Below, one piece after another: positions 41,261 through 50,402 of a DNA stretch of 64,000 bases. The notes beneath the pieces were generated by a model, which saw nothing but the letters and a program-made list of their open reading frames with translations, ran no database searches and had not been told where the DNA came from. This stretch comes from Aedoeadaptatus coxii. Its GTDB lineage: Bacteria; Bacillota; Clostridia; Tissierellales; Peptoniphilaceae. The stretch is from NCBI RefSeq assembly GCF_903819215.1, contig NZ_CAIJCT010000016.1. The stretch is one strand, 5' to 3'. Position numbers and translations under genes: made by a program. The first letter of the stretch is position 1; every line of letters starts with the position of its first letter.

Positions 41261-42826
41261 TTAAGCACGGGCCCGTTTACGTTTTGCCCAGCGAATGTGG
41301 ATGATCTTTTTAATATCCTTGGCTTCCTTCAAGCCCAGTAAATCGAGGATTCCGAAGTAGAGAATAGAGGAAACACCGACGGTGACGAGGAAGAGAATGA
41401 GCTGCAACATACGGTTTGCACCGATAAAGTTTAGACCCGTAAAGTAGAGATAGTAGGCGAAAAGTCCCATGATCCCCGAGGCGATCAGGGTTTTCACCGT
41501 AATCTTCACGTAGCTTCTCATGCCGATATGGCCGATTTTTCTCCGAAGCATAGTAAAGGAGAACCATGTAACCACCGTTTGGGCGATGGAAACGGAAAGG
41601 GCCAAGCCGTTAATGCCCATGGTGCGCACGAGGACGAGGTTACAACCGACGTTAAAGAGCACATTGACGATGCCCAGGTAAAAAGGCGTCTTCGTATCTT
41701 CCAAACTGTAGAACACGCGGTTTTGCACGTTGTTTACGGAAATGGATACGAGGGCGAGGGTGTAATAACGGAGACAAACTGCCGTAGCGTCGGCATCGGC
41801 TTGCGTAAAAGCGCCGCGCATAAAGGCGAGCTCCACAATAGGCTGAGCCAAGACGATCAGCCCGACCATGGCGGGAATGGTAATGAGGAGCACGGAGCGA
41901 ACGGAGCCGTTCATAATGCGCTTGCCTTTTTCCATTTCCCCTTCGTCGAATGCCTTGCTCATGGCCGGGTAAATGACCGAGGTAATGGCGGTAATGAAAA
42001 TGCCGATGACGAGGACATTTAATTTGTTGGCGTAATCCAAGCGACTCATGGAACCGGATACCAAACCTGATGCCAACGCGCGGTTGACCAATGTATTAAT
42101 ATTATTGACGCTGACGGTAATAATCGCCGGGATGGCGAGTAAAAGCGTCTGGCGCGTATGCTGATCCTTTAAATCCAAAATAGGTTGGAAGCGATAGCCC
42201 ACGCGTAGCGAGCCGTAGAACACGGCCAAAAATTCCGCTACAACCGCCACGACGGATATAATGGTAAGCCCGTAAATTCCGCCGCCGGAAGAAAATATGG
42301 CGAGGTAGACCAGGTAGACGAGATTGAGCCAAATGGGCACAGATGCCGCAATGCCGAAGCGATTATGGAAATGTAAATAGCCCGTGAAAATCCCCTCGTA
42401 AGCGGAGAATAAAATAACGGGCATGCCGAGCTGAATCAATTGCACGGTGAGCGCCTTGGTGCGCGCATCGAACCTGGGCCCGACGAGCATAGTGAGAAGC
42501 GGCGCACCTACAATCCCCAACACCATAATGAGAATGGTAAGTAAGCTGACGATGACGAAAATATTATTTGTAAATTTATGTTTTCCCTTTTCGCCGTAGC
42601 GCGAAAATACAGATTGTAAACCGGGAATAAAGACGGTACTAATGCCCATAACAATGTACATACTCACCGTCGATGTTGCCGACTGCGCGGCGACGAATGC
42701 GTCTTTTTCAAATCCTGCCCCGAAGATGGCGGCCACCATAGATTCTCGAACGAAGCCCATCATTTTCCCGATAAGGGAGAATAAAATAATCAGCACCGTC
42801 GATTTGGCGATGGATGTCTTTTTCAT
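41261..42826 (-). CDS. murJ: Lipid II flippase MurJ
   Basis: Moves lipid II across the membrane for peptidoglycan synthesis. The 521-aa protein has 14 predicted helices of the MOP exporter fold, starting with KSTVLIILFSLIGKMMGFVR and FGAGFEKDAFVAAQS, and RALASGLVSGSMSRLDYANK in the seventh-helix region, all typical of MurJ/MviN. ATG is preceded by AAGGAGGG. It is divergent from an N-acetylmuramoyl-alanine amidase, consistent with a cell-wall neighbourhood. No truncation. Confidence 0.93.
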   Translation of the reverse strand: MKKTSIAKSTVLIILFSLIGKMMGFVRESMVAAIFGAGFEKDAFVAAQSATSTVSMYIVMGISTVFIPGLQSVFSRYGEKGKHKFTNNIFVIVSLLTILIMVLGIVGAPLLTMLVGPRFDARTKALTVQLIQLGMPVILFSAYEGIFTGYLHFHNRFGIAASVPIWLNLVYLVYLAIFSSGGGIYGLTIISVVAVVAEFLAVFYGSLRVGYRFQPILDLKDQHTRQTLLLAIPAIITVSVNNINTLVNRALASGLVSGSMSRLDYANKLNVLVIGIFITAITSVIYPAMSKAFDEGEMEKGKRIMNGSVRSVLLITIPAMVGLIVLAQPIVELAFMRGAFTQADADATAVCLRYYTLALVSISVNNVQNRVFYSLEDTKTPFYLGIVNVLFNVGCNLVLVRTMGINGLALSVSIAQTVVTWFSFTMLRRKIGHIGMRSYVKITVKTLIASGIMGLFAYYLYFTGLNFIGANRMLQLILFLVTVGVSSILYFGILDLLGLKEAKDIKKIIHIRWAKRKRARA

Positions 42827-42957
42827 AGAGCCCTCCTTACAAACTTACATTATACCAAATGACGACGGTTTGATTTCAATGTTTTCATTAAGAAAATGGA
42901 ACTTCCCGAAGATTCTTGCCACGCTTTATGGTAGAATCGTGGTGATTGGAGGATTTT

Positions 42958-43809
42958 GTGAAACGCTTTGTACTTATTTCCATACTTTTACTTGCCTTAA
43001 CGGGCATTGGACTGAAACTTTACGCGCGCCACACGGCGGCTGAAAACAAACTAGCTGTAAAAACGGAAGAATCGCGCGCCACATCTGAAGAAAAACCGAA
43101 AACCCGAGAGCCGAAACCCGAACAAGAGCCTACACCCGATCCGGCGGAACCTGAACCTGCGCCGCAACATACGCCGCCGAACGGCCCCTTGATCTGTATC
43201 GATGCCGGCCACCAAGCTCACGGCAATCCGGAGCCCGAAACCATTGCCCCCTCGTCCACGAAAACGAAAGCGAAAGTGGCATCCGGCACGCGAGGCGTCT
43301 CCACAGGCATCGACGAATATGTCTTTACTCTTCGCTTTTCCATGCTCCTTAAAGATAAGTTGGAAGCGGCAGGCTACCGCGTCGGCATGGTGAGGGATCG
43401 ACACGACGTGGATATTTCCAATCAGGAGCGGGCGCGCATCGCCAACGATATGGGCGCCGATCTTTACCTGCGCATTCACGCCAACGGCACCGGCGATTCC
43501 TCTGTAAAAGGTATCGAAACCTTTTACCCGTCGCCAAATAATCCCGACATCGGCTACCTCTCCGCCCCGTCGGAAAAACTTTCCAAATTAATTTTACATG
43601 AAATGGCAAACGCTGCAGGGGCAAAAGCGCGAGGCGCCATTGCCCGAGACGATTTAACGGGCACGAACTTCGCCACTATGCCCAGCTGTTTAATCGAATG
43701 CGGCTATATGTCCAACCCGGAAGAAGACCGCCTCTTAAACGACGACGCCTACTTAAATAAATTGGCAGACGGCATCGTCAAAGCGATCAACCTCTATTAT
43801 CAATCGTAA
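42958..43809 (+). CDS. N-acetylmuramoyl-L-alanine amidase (Amidase_3)
   Basis: A secreted zinc amidase of 283 aa. The start is GTG 42958, preceded by GGAGG at the right distance; the open frame begins earlier at TTG 42946 but that lies within the GGAGG region. Residues 3-22 form a signal-anchor; residues 30-77 are a Pro/Glu-rich linker. The catalytic domain shows IDAGHQ (His ligand), GIDEYVFTL (Glu ligand), LRIHANG (His ligand) and LIECGYMSNPEED (catalytic Glu). It cleaves the amide between muramic acid and the peptide. Extended -10 TGGTAGAAT (42928-42938) lies upstream. It is convergent with the NamZ-like gene. Confidence 0.92.
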   Translation: MKRFVLISILLLALTGIGLKLYARHTAAENKLAVKTEESRATSEEKPKTREPKPEQEPTPDPAEPEPAPQHTPPNGPLICIDAGHQAHGNPEPETIAPSSTKTKAKVASGTRGVSTGIDEYVFTLRFSMLLKDKLEAAGYRVGMVRDRHDVDISNQERARIANDMGADLYLRIHANGTGDSSVKGIETFYPSPNNPDIGYLSAPSEKLSKLILHEMANAAGAKARGAIARDDLTGTNFATMPSCLIECGYMSNPEEDRLLNDDAYLNKLADGIVKAINLYYQS

Positions 43810-43811
43810 GC

Positions 43812-43854
43812 AAAAAGACCCTTCGAGCAAATTTCTGCTCGAAAGGTCTTTTTC
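43812..43854. terminator. Bidirectional terminator
   Basis: AAAAAGACC and GGTCTTTTT with an internal TCGAGCA/TGCTCGA stem between the convergent amidase and NamZ-like genes. Confidence 0.9.
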
Positions 43855-45512
43855 TATTTGTAGAGCAAATATGCTTGGCGCTCAGCTTTAAATGCGTTGA
43901 CGTCTTTTTCGTATGCTTTGACGATCTCTTCCGGAGATTTACGGGCTCTAAAGAGGTTCGCAATTTCTTCGGAACCTTGAATTAAATAAAACATGGAGTA
44001 GGGTTTTTTACATTCCGGCACGTTCATGGGTCGCATTTGATTGGCGATGGCCAGGGTGTAAATTCCCGTTCGCGCCGGGTTAAAGCTGTGCCAATCTGTT
44101 ACCTTAAGGCGAACGCCTCCTCGATTGCCCTTCGGTGCCGGAATGAAACGCACGCCGGGAAGGCCCGCCGCGTTTAAACGTCTGGCATAGTCATTGGAAT
44201 CGAGGTTTTTGCCGCCGACCCAGCGGAAGTATTCGCTTTGGCCGATGCCCGTTTGCTCGCCGCTTCCCGTGGCCGAGTATAAAAAGGCGCTTTCGAGATT
44301 CGGAATGTTCGGGCTGGTTTGAGCAAAGGGTAGCCCCGTGTCTTGCCACACCATGTTTCGCGTCCAGTTTTTCATGGTGACGACGGTAAGATCGGCGCCG
44401 ATTTCCCGATTAAAGAACTTTCCGAGTTCGCCGACGGTCATGCCGTGGGTCATAGGGAGTTTGTCGATACCTACAAAGCTTTTAAATCGCGTTTCCCTTA
44501 AAAAGCCTTCGACGATGGTGCCACCCAAGGGATTGGGGCGATCCAAGACCACGATGGGAATGTTATTTTCTTTCGCCGCCACCATGGCGTTTTGCAGCGT
44601 GGAAATATAGGTGTAGGTTCTCGCGCCGATATCCTGCATATCGTAAACCAGTACGTCTACATTTTGAAGCATTTCCCTCGAAGGTTTCCGCGTCGGCCCG
44701 TAAAGGCTGTAGACGGGAAGGTTCATTTTTTGATCGAAGTAGCTCTTGACGTATTTCCCCGCTTCCTGCTTGCCGTCTAAACCGTGTTCCGGGCTGTAAA
44801 GAGCCACGAGTTTGGTCTTCGGATAAGCTTTTAACTTTTCCGCCACGGGTACGCCGTTTGCATCGACGCCGGTTTGATTGGTAATAAGGCCCACCCGCTT
44901 GCCGTCAATAAGGCTTGCGTATTCTGTAAAGAGTCGCTCGTTGCCGAGAACGACGCGGCCTTTTATGTCAGGTGTTTTTTGCGCCTCGGGCATCGGCACA
45001 ACTTCATTGGGTTTTTCAGGTTTCGATGGCGTCGTCGTAATAAGGGCTTCGTTTTTATTGCGGTCGTAATCCACGGCAAAACCTAATATTTCCCCCATGC
45101 TGCGAAGCTTGAAATAGTTGAAGCCTCGAATATTATAGGTTTCCTCAATGATATCCACCGGATACTCGCCCTTTACGCGAACATTCATGGTCTTTGAGAT
45201 CGCCCTTTCCCGCGCGCCGCCTACATTGTCGCCTTTAAAGCTTTTATAGCGTCCCTTTCTGTCCATGGTAATGGTTTGGCTGTCCCCTGTAACGGAAAAA
45301 TCGACTTTTCCCTCCAGTGCCTTGGCGAGATCGCGCAAGCGGTAGTAGTTGTAGCCTTCGATATTATATCCTCTGACATCGGTAAGCTTGCCGTCTACCC
45401 GGAGTTTTTGAGGGCTCTTTATGCCCTGCGCGCTCTTCGCTTCCGAAAGATTCGGAAAAAACGCCAAACACAAAATCAATGCAAGTATTCCAAAATGCTT
45501 TAATCCTTTCAT
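43854..45512 (-). CDS. Exo-beta-N-acetylmuramidase NamZ-like (DUF1343) with stalk domain
   Basis: A 552-aa secreted protein. Residues 1-25 are a signal peptide (FGILALILCLAFF, cleavage near SEAKSA). Residues about 35-165 hold two copies of the copper-amine-oxidase N-terminal-like stalk repeat (GYNIEGYNYYRLRDLAKAL and NIRGFNYFKLRSMGEILGF). From about 195 follows DUF1343, known as exo-N-acetylmuramidase NamZ (GH171): GKRVGLITNQTGVD, YSPEHGLDGKQEAG, VYDMQDIGARTYTYISTLQ, DRPNPLGG. It would release MurNAc ends from wall fragments, complementing the neighbouring amidase. AAAGGAG precedes ATG. Confidence 0.9.
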   Translation of the reverse strand: MKGLKHFGILALILCLAFFPNLSEAKSAQGIKSPQKLRVDGKLTDVRGYNIEGYNYYRLRDLAKALEGKVDFSVTGDSQTITMDRKGRYKSFKGDNVGGARERAISKTMNVRVKGEYPVDIIEETYNIRGFNYFKLRSMGEILGFAVDYDRNKNEALITTTPSKPEKPNEVVPMPEAQKTPDIKGRVVLGNERLFTEYASLIDGKRVGLITNQTGVDANGVPVAEKLKAYPKTKLVALYSPEHGLDGKQEAGKYVKSYFDQKMNLPVYSLYGPTRKPSREMLQNVDVLVYDMQDIGARTYTYISTLQNAMVAAKENNIPIVVLDRPNPLGGTIVEGFLRETRFKSFVGIDKLPMTHGMTVGELGKFFNREIGADLTVVTMKNWTRNMVWQDTGLPFAQTSPNIPNLESAFLYSATGSGEQTGIGQSEYFRWVGGKNLDSNDYARRLNAAGLPGVRFIPAPKGNRGGVRLKVTDWHSFNPARTGIYTLAIANQMRPMNVPECKKPYSMFYLIQGSEEIANLFRARKSPEEIVKAYEKDVNAFKAERQAYLLYK

Positions 45513-45601
45513 CGTCCACTCCTTTCGTTACTATTATAAATTGCAACACGGCAAAAATCTTTTTTTCCGCCTATATGTCTTTAACTTGAAACAATGATAC
45601 A

Positions 45602-45631
45602 AAAAAAGAAGGGGCACACCCCTTTCTTTTT
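45602..45631 (-). terminator. Terminator of marR-type gene
   Basis: AAAGAA-GGGG pairs with CCCC-TTTCTTT around CACA, 5 bp from the MarR-type stop. Confidence 0.8.
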
Positions 45632-45635
45632 GATT

Positions 45636-46142
45636 CTATTTCAGTTTGGCGAGACGTTGCTCTTCTTTTCTGGCAAGGCGTTGCTCGTCCTGAATATTTC
45701 TTACTTTTTCCGATTGATTAAACAAGGATTCGATAATTTCCATTGACTTTAGTAAAAATCTCAGATCGCCGTCGGTTAAATGATCTCCCAACTTATCGTA
45801 AAGCGGCGCGACGATACTTGAAAATTCGTCGATGTATTTTTCTCCCTGTTCCGTTAAGTACACATGGACGATTCGCGAATCTGTGACGGAGCGCTCCCGA
45901 TAAACATAGCCTTTGCGTTCGAGTACGGTGCAAATTTTTGAAATATTGCCGTGGTCTCGATGTAGGGATCTGGCGATGGAGCGAATGGATGTGTCGTCTA
46001 ATGAATCGATTTTTCCCAAGACAAGTAATTGCAATTGTGTCAACCCGTAGTTTTCGGAAAAGTAATCCATCAGTGACATCTTTGTGTCGTTTGCTTCTTT
46101 TAACAGATTCCAATAGGTCCATAAAAATTCTCTGGCCTTCAT
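45636..46142 (-). CDS. MarR family transcriptional regulator
   Basis: A 168-aa winged-helix regulator. The DNA-binding part reads LTQLQLLVLGKIDSL, then IRSIARSLHRDHGNISKICT, and the wing YVYRERSVTDSRIVHVYLTE has the usual DxR pattern. The C-terminal 25 residues are a charged repeat (QRLARKEEQRLAK). AGGAGG precedes ATG. A palindrome 50 bp upstream (46189-46203) just after the -10 suggests autoregulation. It is monocistronic, so its other targets are not apparent. Confidence 0.9.
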   Translation of the reverse strand: MKAREFLWTYWNLLKEANDTKMSLMDYFSENYGLTQLQLLVLGKIDSLDDTSIRSIARSLHRDHGNISKICTVLERKGYVYRERSVTDSRIVHVYLTEQGEKYIDEFSSIVAPLYDKLGDHLTDGDLRFLLKSMEIIESLFNQSEKVRNIQDEQRLARKEEQRLAKLK

Positions 46143-46188
46143 AGCTATCCTCCTTTTGCGCTGGTAATGGCCATTTATAGTTGGTTAT

Positions 46189-46203
46189 TGATTAGACTTA
46201 TCA
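46189..46203. promoter_or_regulatory. Candidate MarR operator
   Basis: TGATTAGACTTATCA is a 15-bp palindrome with mismatches only at three symmetric or central positions. It lies downstream of TATAAT (46214-46209 on the minus strand), where binding would block transcription of the MarR-type gene. Confidence 0.5.
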
Positions 46204-46297
46204 GATTTATTATACCACATTTTCTTTGTTACTTTACCAAATAATCTGTTTTCTTTTACATGTTTTTAAATCTAAATTTTCTATCCTTTTTTATAAA

Positions 46298-46323
46298 AAA
46301 AGAGCTGACATGCAGCTCTTTTC
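46298..46323 (-). terminator. Terminator of suf operon
   Basis: AAAAGAGCTG and CAGCTCTTTT pair around ACATG; on the minus strand TTTTTTTAT follows. It touches the sufU stop. Confidence 0.88.
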
Positions 46324-46747
46324 ATGCTTCTAAAATGTTTTTCAGCGTATACCAGGGAAGCACGGCACATTTTACCCGAGCGGGTAATTTGGAAATGCCC
46401 TCAAATGCCATGGCATCTTCCAATGCGTCCTGTTCTTCTTCCGTAATGGAAACGCCTTTGATCATGCCGATAAAGGTATCGGCTAAGTGAATCGCCTCTT
46501 CCCGCGTCTTGCCTCTAACGGTGTCGATCATGATCGAGGTGGAGGCTTGGGAAATGGCGCAGCCGACGCCGGTATAGGAAAGATCCTTTAACGTGTCGCC
46601 GTCCATTTTAATTTGCAGCGTAATTTCGTCGCCGCAGCTGGGGTTGTGTCCCAATTCTTTGTAGTCGGGATTTTCCAAATCCCCTTTGTTGTGCTCGCTT
46701 CTGGATTCTTCCATAATGAGCGTGGTGTAAATATCATCGAGTGCCAA
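46322..46747 (-). CDS. sufU: Fe-S cluster assembly scaffold/sulfurtransferase SufU
   Basis: Zinc-dependent sulfurtransferase that accepts persulfide from SufS in Gram-positive SUF systems. 141 aa. Three conserved cysteines are present with the SufU spacing: NPSCGDEI, GVGCAISQAS and RVKCAVLPW, and the insertion between the second and third distinguishes it from IscU. It overlaps sufS by 14 bp and is the last gene of sufCBDSU. Confidence 0.95.
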   Translation of the reverse strand: MALDDIYTTLIMEESRSEHNKGDLENPDYKELGHNPSCGDEITLQIKMDGDTLKDLSYTGVGCAISQASTSIMIDTVRGKTREEAIHLADTFIGMIKGVSITEEEQDALEDAMAFEGISKLPARVKCAVLPWYTLKNILEA

Positions 46748-47987
46748 GACCCATCAACCTCCTTACTTCATCGAGACTTTTTATAAAGTAATCGACTTCT
46801 TCGATGGTGTTATATACGGCAAAAGATGCTCGGCAGGAAAAATGAATGCCGAAGCTTCGATGCAAGGGTTGGGCACAGTGGTGACCGCTGCGAATGGCGA
46901 TGCCCTTGGAATCTAAAATCGACGCCACATCGTGGGGGTGTACCTCTTTAAAGTTAAAGGTGATGAGCCCGCCGCGAGGATTGGTCGGCTTGGAAAGAAT
47001 GGTAATATCGTCCATGTCTTTCATGTGATCGTAGGCGTAATCGGTAAGATAGCTTTCGTATTCGTGGATTTTATCCAAACCGATAGCGTTTAAATAATCG
47101 ATGGCCACAGGTAAACTGGCAGCCGCCCCAACATCTTGGGTGCCCGCTTCAAAACGGGCCGGCGCTTGTTGGAAGGTGGTATGGTCTTCGTACACGTATT
47201 CGATCATATCGCCGCCATACATATAGGGCTTCATGGCATTTAAGCGTTCCAACTTACCGTAAACGGCGCCGGCACCCATGGCGGCGAGCATTTTGTGGCC
47301 GCTAAACACGTAGAAATCGCAGTCCAGGTCTTTGACGTCCACGGGCATATGGGGAGCCGCTTGGGCACCGTCTACAACGGCGACGCCTTCCGGGCTCACT
47401 TTGCGCAAGTGGGCGATCATTTTTTTCACTTCGGGCATGGTGCCGAGAACATTGGAACACTGGGTAATGGCTAAAATTTTCGTCTTCGCCGTTACCTTTT
47501 CTTCCACTTCCGACCAGGGAATTTCCTTGTTTTCGTCGATGTAGAGGTAACGAAGGGTAGCGCCTGTCTTTTCAGCCGCATATTGCCAGGTAACGAGGTT
47601 AGCGTGGTGTTCCATAATGGAAATCACGATCTCATCGCCGGGTTTTAAGTTTTCGAGGGCGTAACTGTAGGTAATCAGATTGAGCCCTTCGGTAGCGTTT
47701 CGCGTAAAGATAATTTCCGCAGATTCCCGCGCACCGATAAAGTTTTTAACCGCTTCCCGCGCCCCTTCGTACACTTCCGTAGCCGCCATGGAAAGGCGGT
47801 GGGCGCCGCGGTGGGGCCCGCCGTTATGATAGCGATAGTAATCGCTCATGGCATCGATGACGACTTTCGGTTTTTGGGTCGTGGCAGCGGAATCTAAATA
47901 AACGAGGGGCTTGTCTTTTTGGGATAATTCCAAATAAGGGAAGTCCTTACGAATTTCTTTTATTTCGCTAGGCTGTAACATGTTCAC
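46734..47987 (-). CDS. sufS: Cysteine desulfurase SufS
   Basis: PLP enzyme that takes sulfur from cysteine to make a persulfide for Fe-S clusters. 417 aa. Motifs: YLDSAATTQKPKVVIDAM at the N-terminus, IMEHHANLVTWQ, VVDGAQAAPHMPVDV, the PLP-lysine in FYVFSGHKMLAAMG, and the catalytic cysteine in IRSGHHCAQPL, all as in group II (SufS) desulfurases. It overlaps sufD by 20 bp and sufU by 14 bp, implying tight coupling. Confidence 0.96.
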   Translation of the reverse strand: MNMLQPSEIKEIRKDFPYLELSQKDKPLVYLDSAATTQKPKVVIDAMSDYYRYHNGGPHRGAHRLSMAATEVYEGAREAVKNFIGARESAEIIFTRNATEGLNLITYSYALENLKPGDEIVISIMEHHANLVTWQYAAEKTGATLRYLYIDENKEIPWSEVEEKVTAKTKILAITQCSNVLGTMPEVKKMIAHLRKVSPEGVAVVDGAQAAPHMPVDVKDLDCDFYVFSGHKMLAAMGAGAVYGKLERLNAMKPYMYGGDMIEYVYEDHTTFQQAPARFEAGTQDVGAAASLPVAIDYLNAIGLDKIHEYESYLTDYAYDHMKDMDDITILSKPTNPRGGLITFNFKEVHPHDVASILDSKGIAIRSGHHCAQPLHRSFGIHFSCRASFAVYNTIEEVDYFIKSLDEVRRLMGLGTR

Positions 47988-48987
47988 GTCTCCTCAAAAT
48001 AGTTTCCAGTTCTTTATAAATGAGTTCCCGCTCTTCATCGTAAACCACCGCGTCGATCACCGGCGCAAATTTCGCATCGACGATCATGCGCTCAGCGGTT
48101 TTTTCGTCGAAACCGCGGGTGAGGAAGTAAAAGAGCATATCTTGATCGATTCTTCCGGCACTGGCAGCGTGATTACCCTCTACGTCGTCTTCGTGACTTA
48201 ACAGGGCGGGTACGGAAAGGCTTCTCGCCGTGGAATCCAATAAAATAGCAAATTCTTCTTCGTTGCCGCGGCTGTGTTTGCTGCCTTCCAAAAAGTCGAT
48301 ACGACTTTTAAATACTTTGTAGGCATTTTCCATTAACGCACCGTCTACGACGAGATTGGATGTGGTGTCCACCCCTTCGTGTACCATATCGTAAAGCAAA
48401 TCGTAAGATTGCCCGCCTTTTCCAAGGTAGATGGACTGAATATTGCCGAGGGCGTGTTCGCCTTTCAAATAGCATTTCACATTACTGGTTTCGTCGCCGT
48501 CGCCCATGTGGAACACGTAACAATCCAACTTTCCACCTTCTTCTACGACGGCGGCAATGGAAAGATAGTTGGCCACTTGGCTCTTATCCATGTTGACGAA
48601 ATAAAGGCGCGCTACGGCGTTTTTCTTAACGTGAATACGCACAAGGGCGGAGCGATAACCGGCATTTTTTTCCGATGCGAAATAGCCGGTGAGACGGGCG
48701 TTTGTCGCTACATTGAAATCCAACGTGACGATTTCGTCGCGATCGCCGTCTAATCTGTGAACGCCCAGATCTTTTGCGCAGGTTATATTATATTGCTTGG
48801 CAATAGTGGAGCTTGTGTCGTGAAGTTCCACCATTTCCGTGCTGATGCCGTAGTCGTAATTGCTAAAGACGTCGTCGGCTACAACTTCTTCGTCACCCTT
48901 AACGTCGGCGCCTTCGATGTCCGCTTCATTTACTTTTAAATAAGAGTAAGTTTTGTAATCTAAAATATTTCCTTTGTGTGCCTTCAT
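47968..48987 (-). CDS. sufD: Fe-S cluster assembly protein SufD
   Basis: A scaffold partner of SufB and SufC. 339 aa with the right-handed beta-helix core; the C-terminal region shows RSLSVPALLSHEDDVEGNHA with AGRIDQDMLFYFLTRGFDEK, the conserved end shared by SufB and SufD. The N-terminus is shorter and divergent compared with E. coli SufD, as usual in Firmicutes. The start coincides with the sufB stop region at 48987, and the end overlaps sufS. Confidence 0.94.
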   Translation of the reverse strand: MKAHKGNILDYKTYSYLKVNEADIEGADVKGDEEVVADDVFSNYDYGISTEMVELHDTSSTIAKQYNITCAKDLGVHRLDGDRDEIVTLDFNVATNARLTGYFASEKNAGYRSALVRIHVKKNAVARLYFVNMDKSQVANYLSIAAVVEEGGKLDCYVFHMGDGDETSNVKCYLKGEHALGNIQSIYLGKGGQSYDLLYDMVHEGVDTTSNLVVDGALMENAYKVFKSRIDFLEGSKHSRGNEEEFAILLDSTARSLSVPALLSHEDDVEGNHAASAGRIDQDMLFYFLTRGFDEKTAERMIVDAKFAPVIDAVVYDEERELIYKELETILRRREHVTA

Positions 48988-50402
48988 TAGCCGATGCTCC
49001 CTTCTAATTCCAAGGAGATGAGGTTGTTCATTTCAACGGCGTATTCCAAAGGCAGTTCTTTGGCGATAGGATCGGCAAAGCCGCGCACTACCGTCGCCCG
49101 CGCTTCTTCCTCGGAAATTCCCCGCGTCATTAAATAGAAAATAACTTCGTCGGAAATCCGACCGATTTTCGCTTCGTGTCCGAAGTCGACGTCGCGATTG
49201 TTAATGTCGATGGCGGGAATCGTATCTTGACGGGATAAATTATCGAGCATAAGGGATTCACAGGATACCGTGGATTTCGTACCCTTGGCATTGTCGGTTA
49301 CTTTGACGAGGCCGCGATAAACGCCGATCCCTCCGCCTTTCGAAATGGATTTCGATTGGATGGAGCTCTTGGTGTTGTTGGCGGCGTGAATAACCTGCGC
49401 CCCCGTATCGATGTTTTGGCCGGCGCCGGCAAAACTGATGCCGGTGTATTCGTTTTGCGCTCCGTCTCCTGCGAGAACGCTCATGGGATAGAGCATGCTC
49501 ACTTTGGAACCGAAGGATCCGGATACCCATTGGATCTTGCCGTTTTTGCCGACGATGGCGCGTTTCGTATTTAAGTTATACATATTCCGCGACCAGTTTT
49601 CGATGGTGGAATAACGCAAGGTGGCATCGTCTTTTACAAAAAGCTCGACGGCACCGGCGTGCAGGTTCAACGCATTGTATTTCGGAGCGGAACAGCCTTC
49701 AATAAAGTGGCATTTCGCGCCCTTTTCAATAATAATCAGCGTGTGTTCAAACTGTCCGGCGCCCGGCGCATTTAATCTAAAATAGGATTGCAAGGGCACA
49801 TCGACATCGACACCTTCCGGCACGTAGACGAAGCTTCCCCCGCTCCATACCGCGTAGTGCAGCGCCGCATACTTATGCAGATTCGGATTGATGCACTTGC
49901 CGAAATATTCTTTTACAATGTCTTCGTATTCGTGGAGACCGGTTTCAAAATCGGTATAAACGACCCCTTGATCCAATAAATGTTGTTGAATGCTGTGGTA
50001 AACCACTTCCGAGTCGTATTGTGCGCCGACGCCTGAAAGCATGGATTCTTTTTCCGCTTCGGGAATGCCCAGAGAGTCGAAGGTTTTACGAATTTCTTCG
50101 GGTACGTCGTTCCAGTCTGCAGCGAGATCGGCATCGGGACGGATATAGGTAATGACCTTGTCCATATCCACTTCGCTAAGATCCGGACCCCATTCGGGAT
50201 TGGACTTTTCGTTGAAGATTTTAAGAGCTTCCAAACGCTTTTCGAGCATCCACGCCGGCTCATTTTTTTCTTCCGAAATTTGGCGTACGATGGATTCGTT
50301 TAAACCTTGTTCCGTTTTTTTCCGATAGGTAAAAGGATTCCGTTCGTCGTAAATCCCCCGATCCATCTCTTGGATTTCAGTCTTTTTTCTTATCTTACGC
50401 AT
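48987..50402 (-). CDS. sufB: Fe-S cluster assembly protein SufB
   Basis: Main scaffold of the SufBCD complex, 471 aa from ATG 50402, which has AAGGA 8 bp upstream; the first ATG of the frame (50411) abuts that box and is less likely. Typical segments are WSGGSFVYVPEGVDVDVPLQ, the beta-helix region KCHFIEGCSAPKYNALNLH (with the Cys used in cluster assembly) and the end DFGHEAKIGRISDEVIFYLM with TRGISEEEAR. It overlaps sufC by 8 bp. In this AT-moderate core region nothing looks unusual. Confidence 0.96.
   Translation of the reverse strand: MRKIRKKTEIQEMDRGIYDERNPFTYRKKTEQGLNESIVRQISEEKNEPAWMLEKRLEALKIFNEKSNPEWGPDLSEVDMDKVITYIRPDADLAADWNDVPEEIRKTFDSLGIPEAEKESMLSGVGAQYDSEVVYHSIQQHLLDQGVVYTDFETGLHEYEDIVKEYFGKCINPNLHKYAALHYAVWSGGSFVYVPEGVDVDVPLQSYFRLNAPGAGQFEHTLIIIEKGAKCHFIEGCSAPKYNALNLHAGAVELFVKDDATLRYSTIENWSRNMYNLNTKRAIVGKNGKIQWVSGSFGSKVSMLYPMSVLAGDGAQNEYTGISFAGAGQNIDTGAQVIHAANNTKSSIQSKSISKGGGIGVYRGLVKVTDNAKGTKSTVSCESLMLDNLSRQDTIPAIDINNRDVDFGHEAKIGRISDEVIFYLMTRGISEEEARATVVRGFADPIAKELPLEYAVEMNNLISLELEGSIG

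Noticed and set aside
43051..43479. 142-aa minus-strand frame opposite the amidase gene
   Set aside because: Arg/Phe-rich antisense artefact of the Pro/Glu-rich linker codons.
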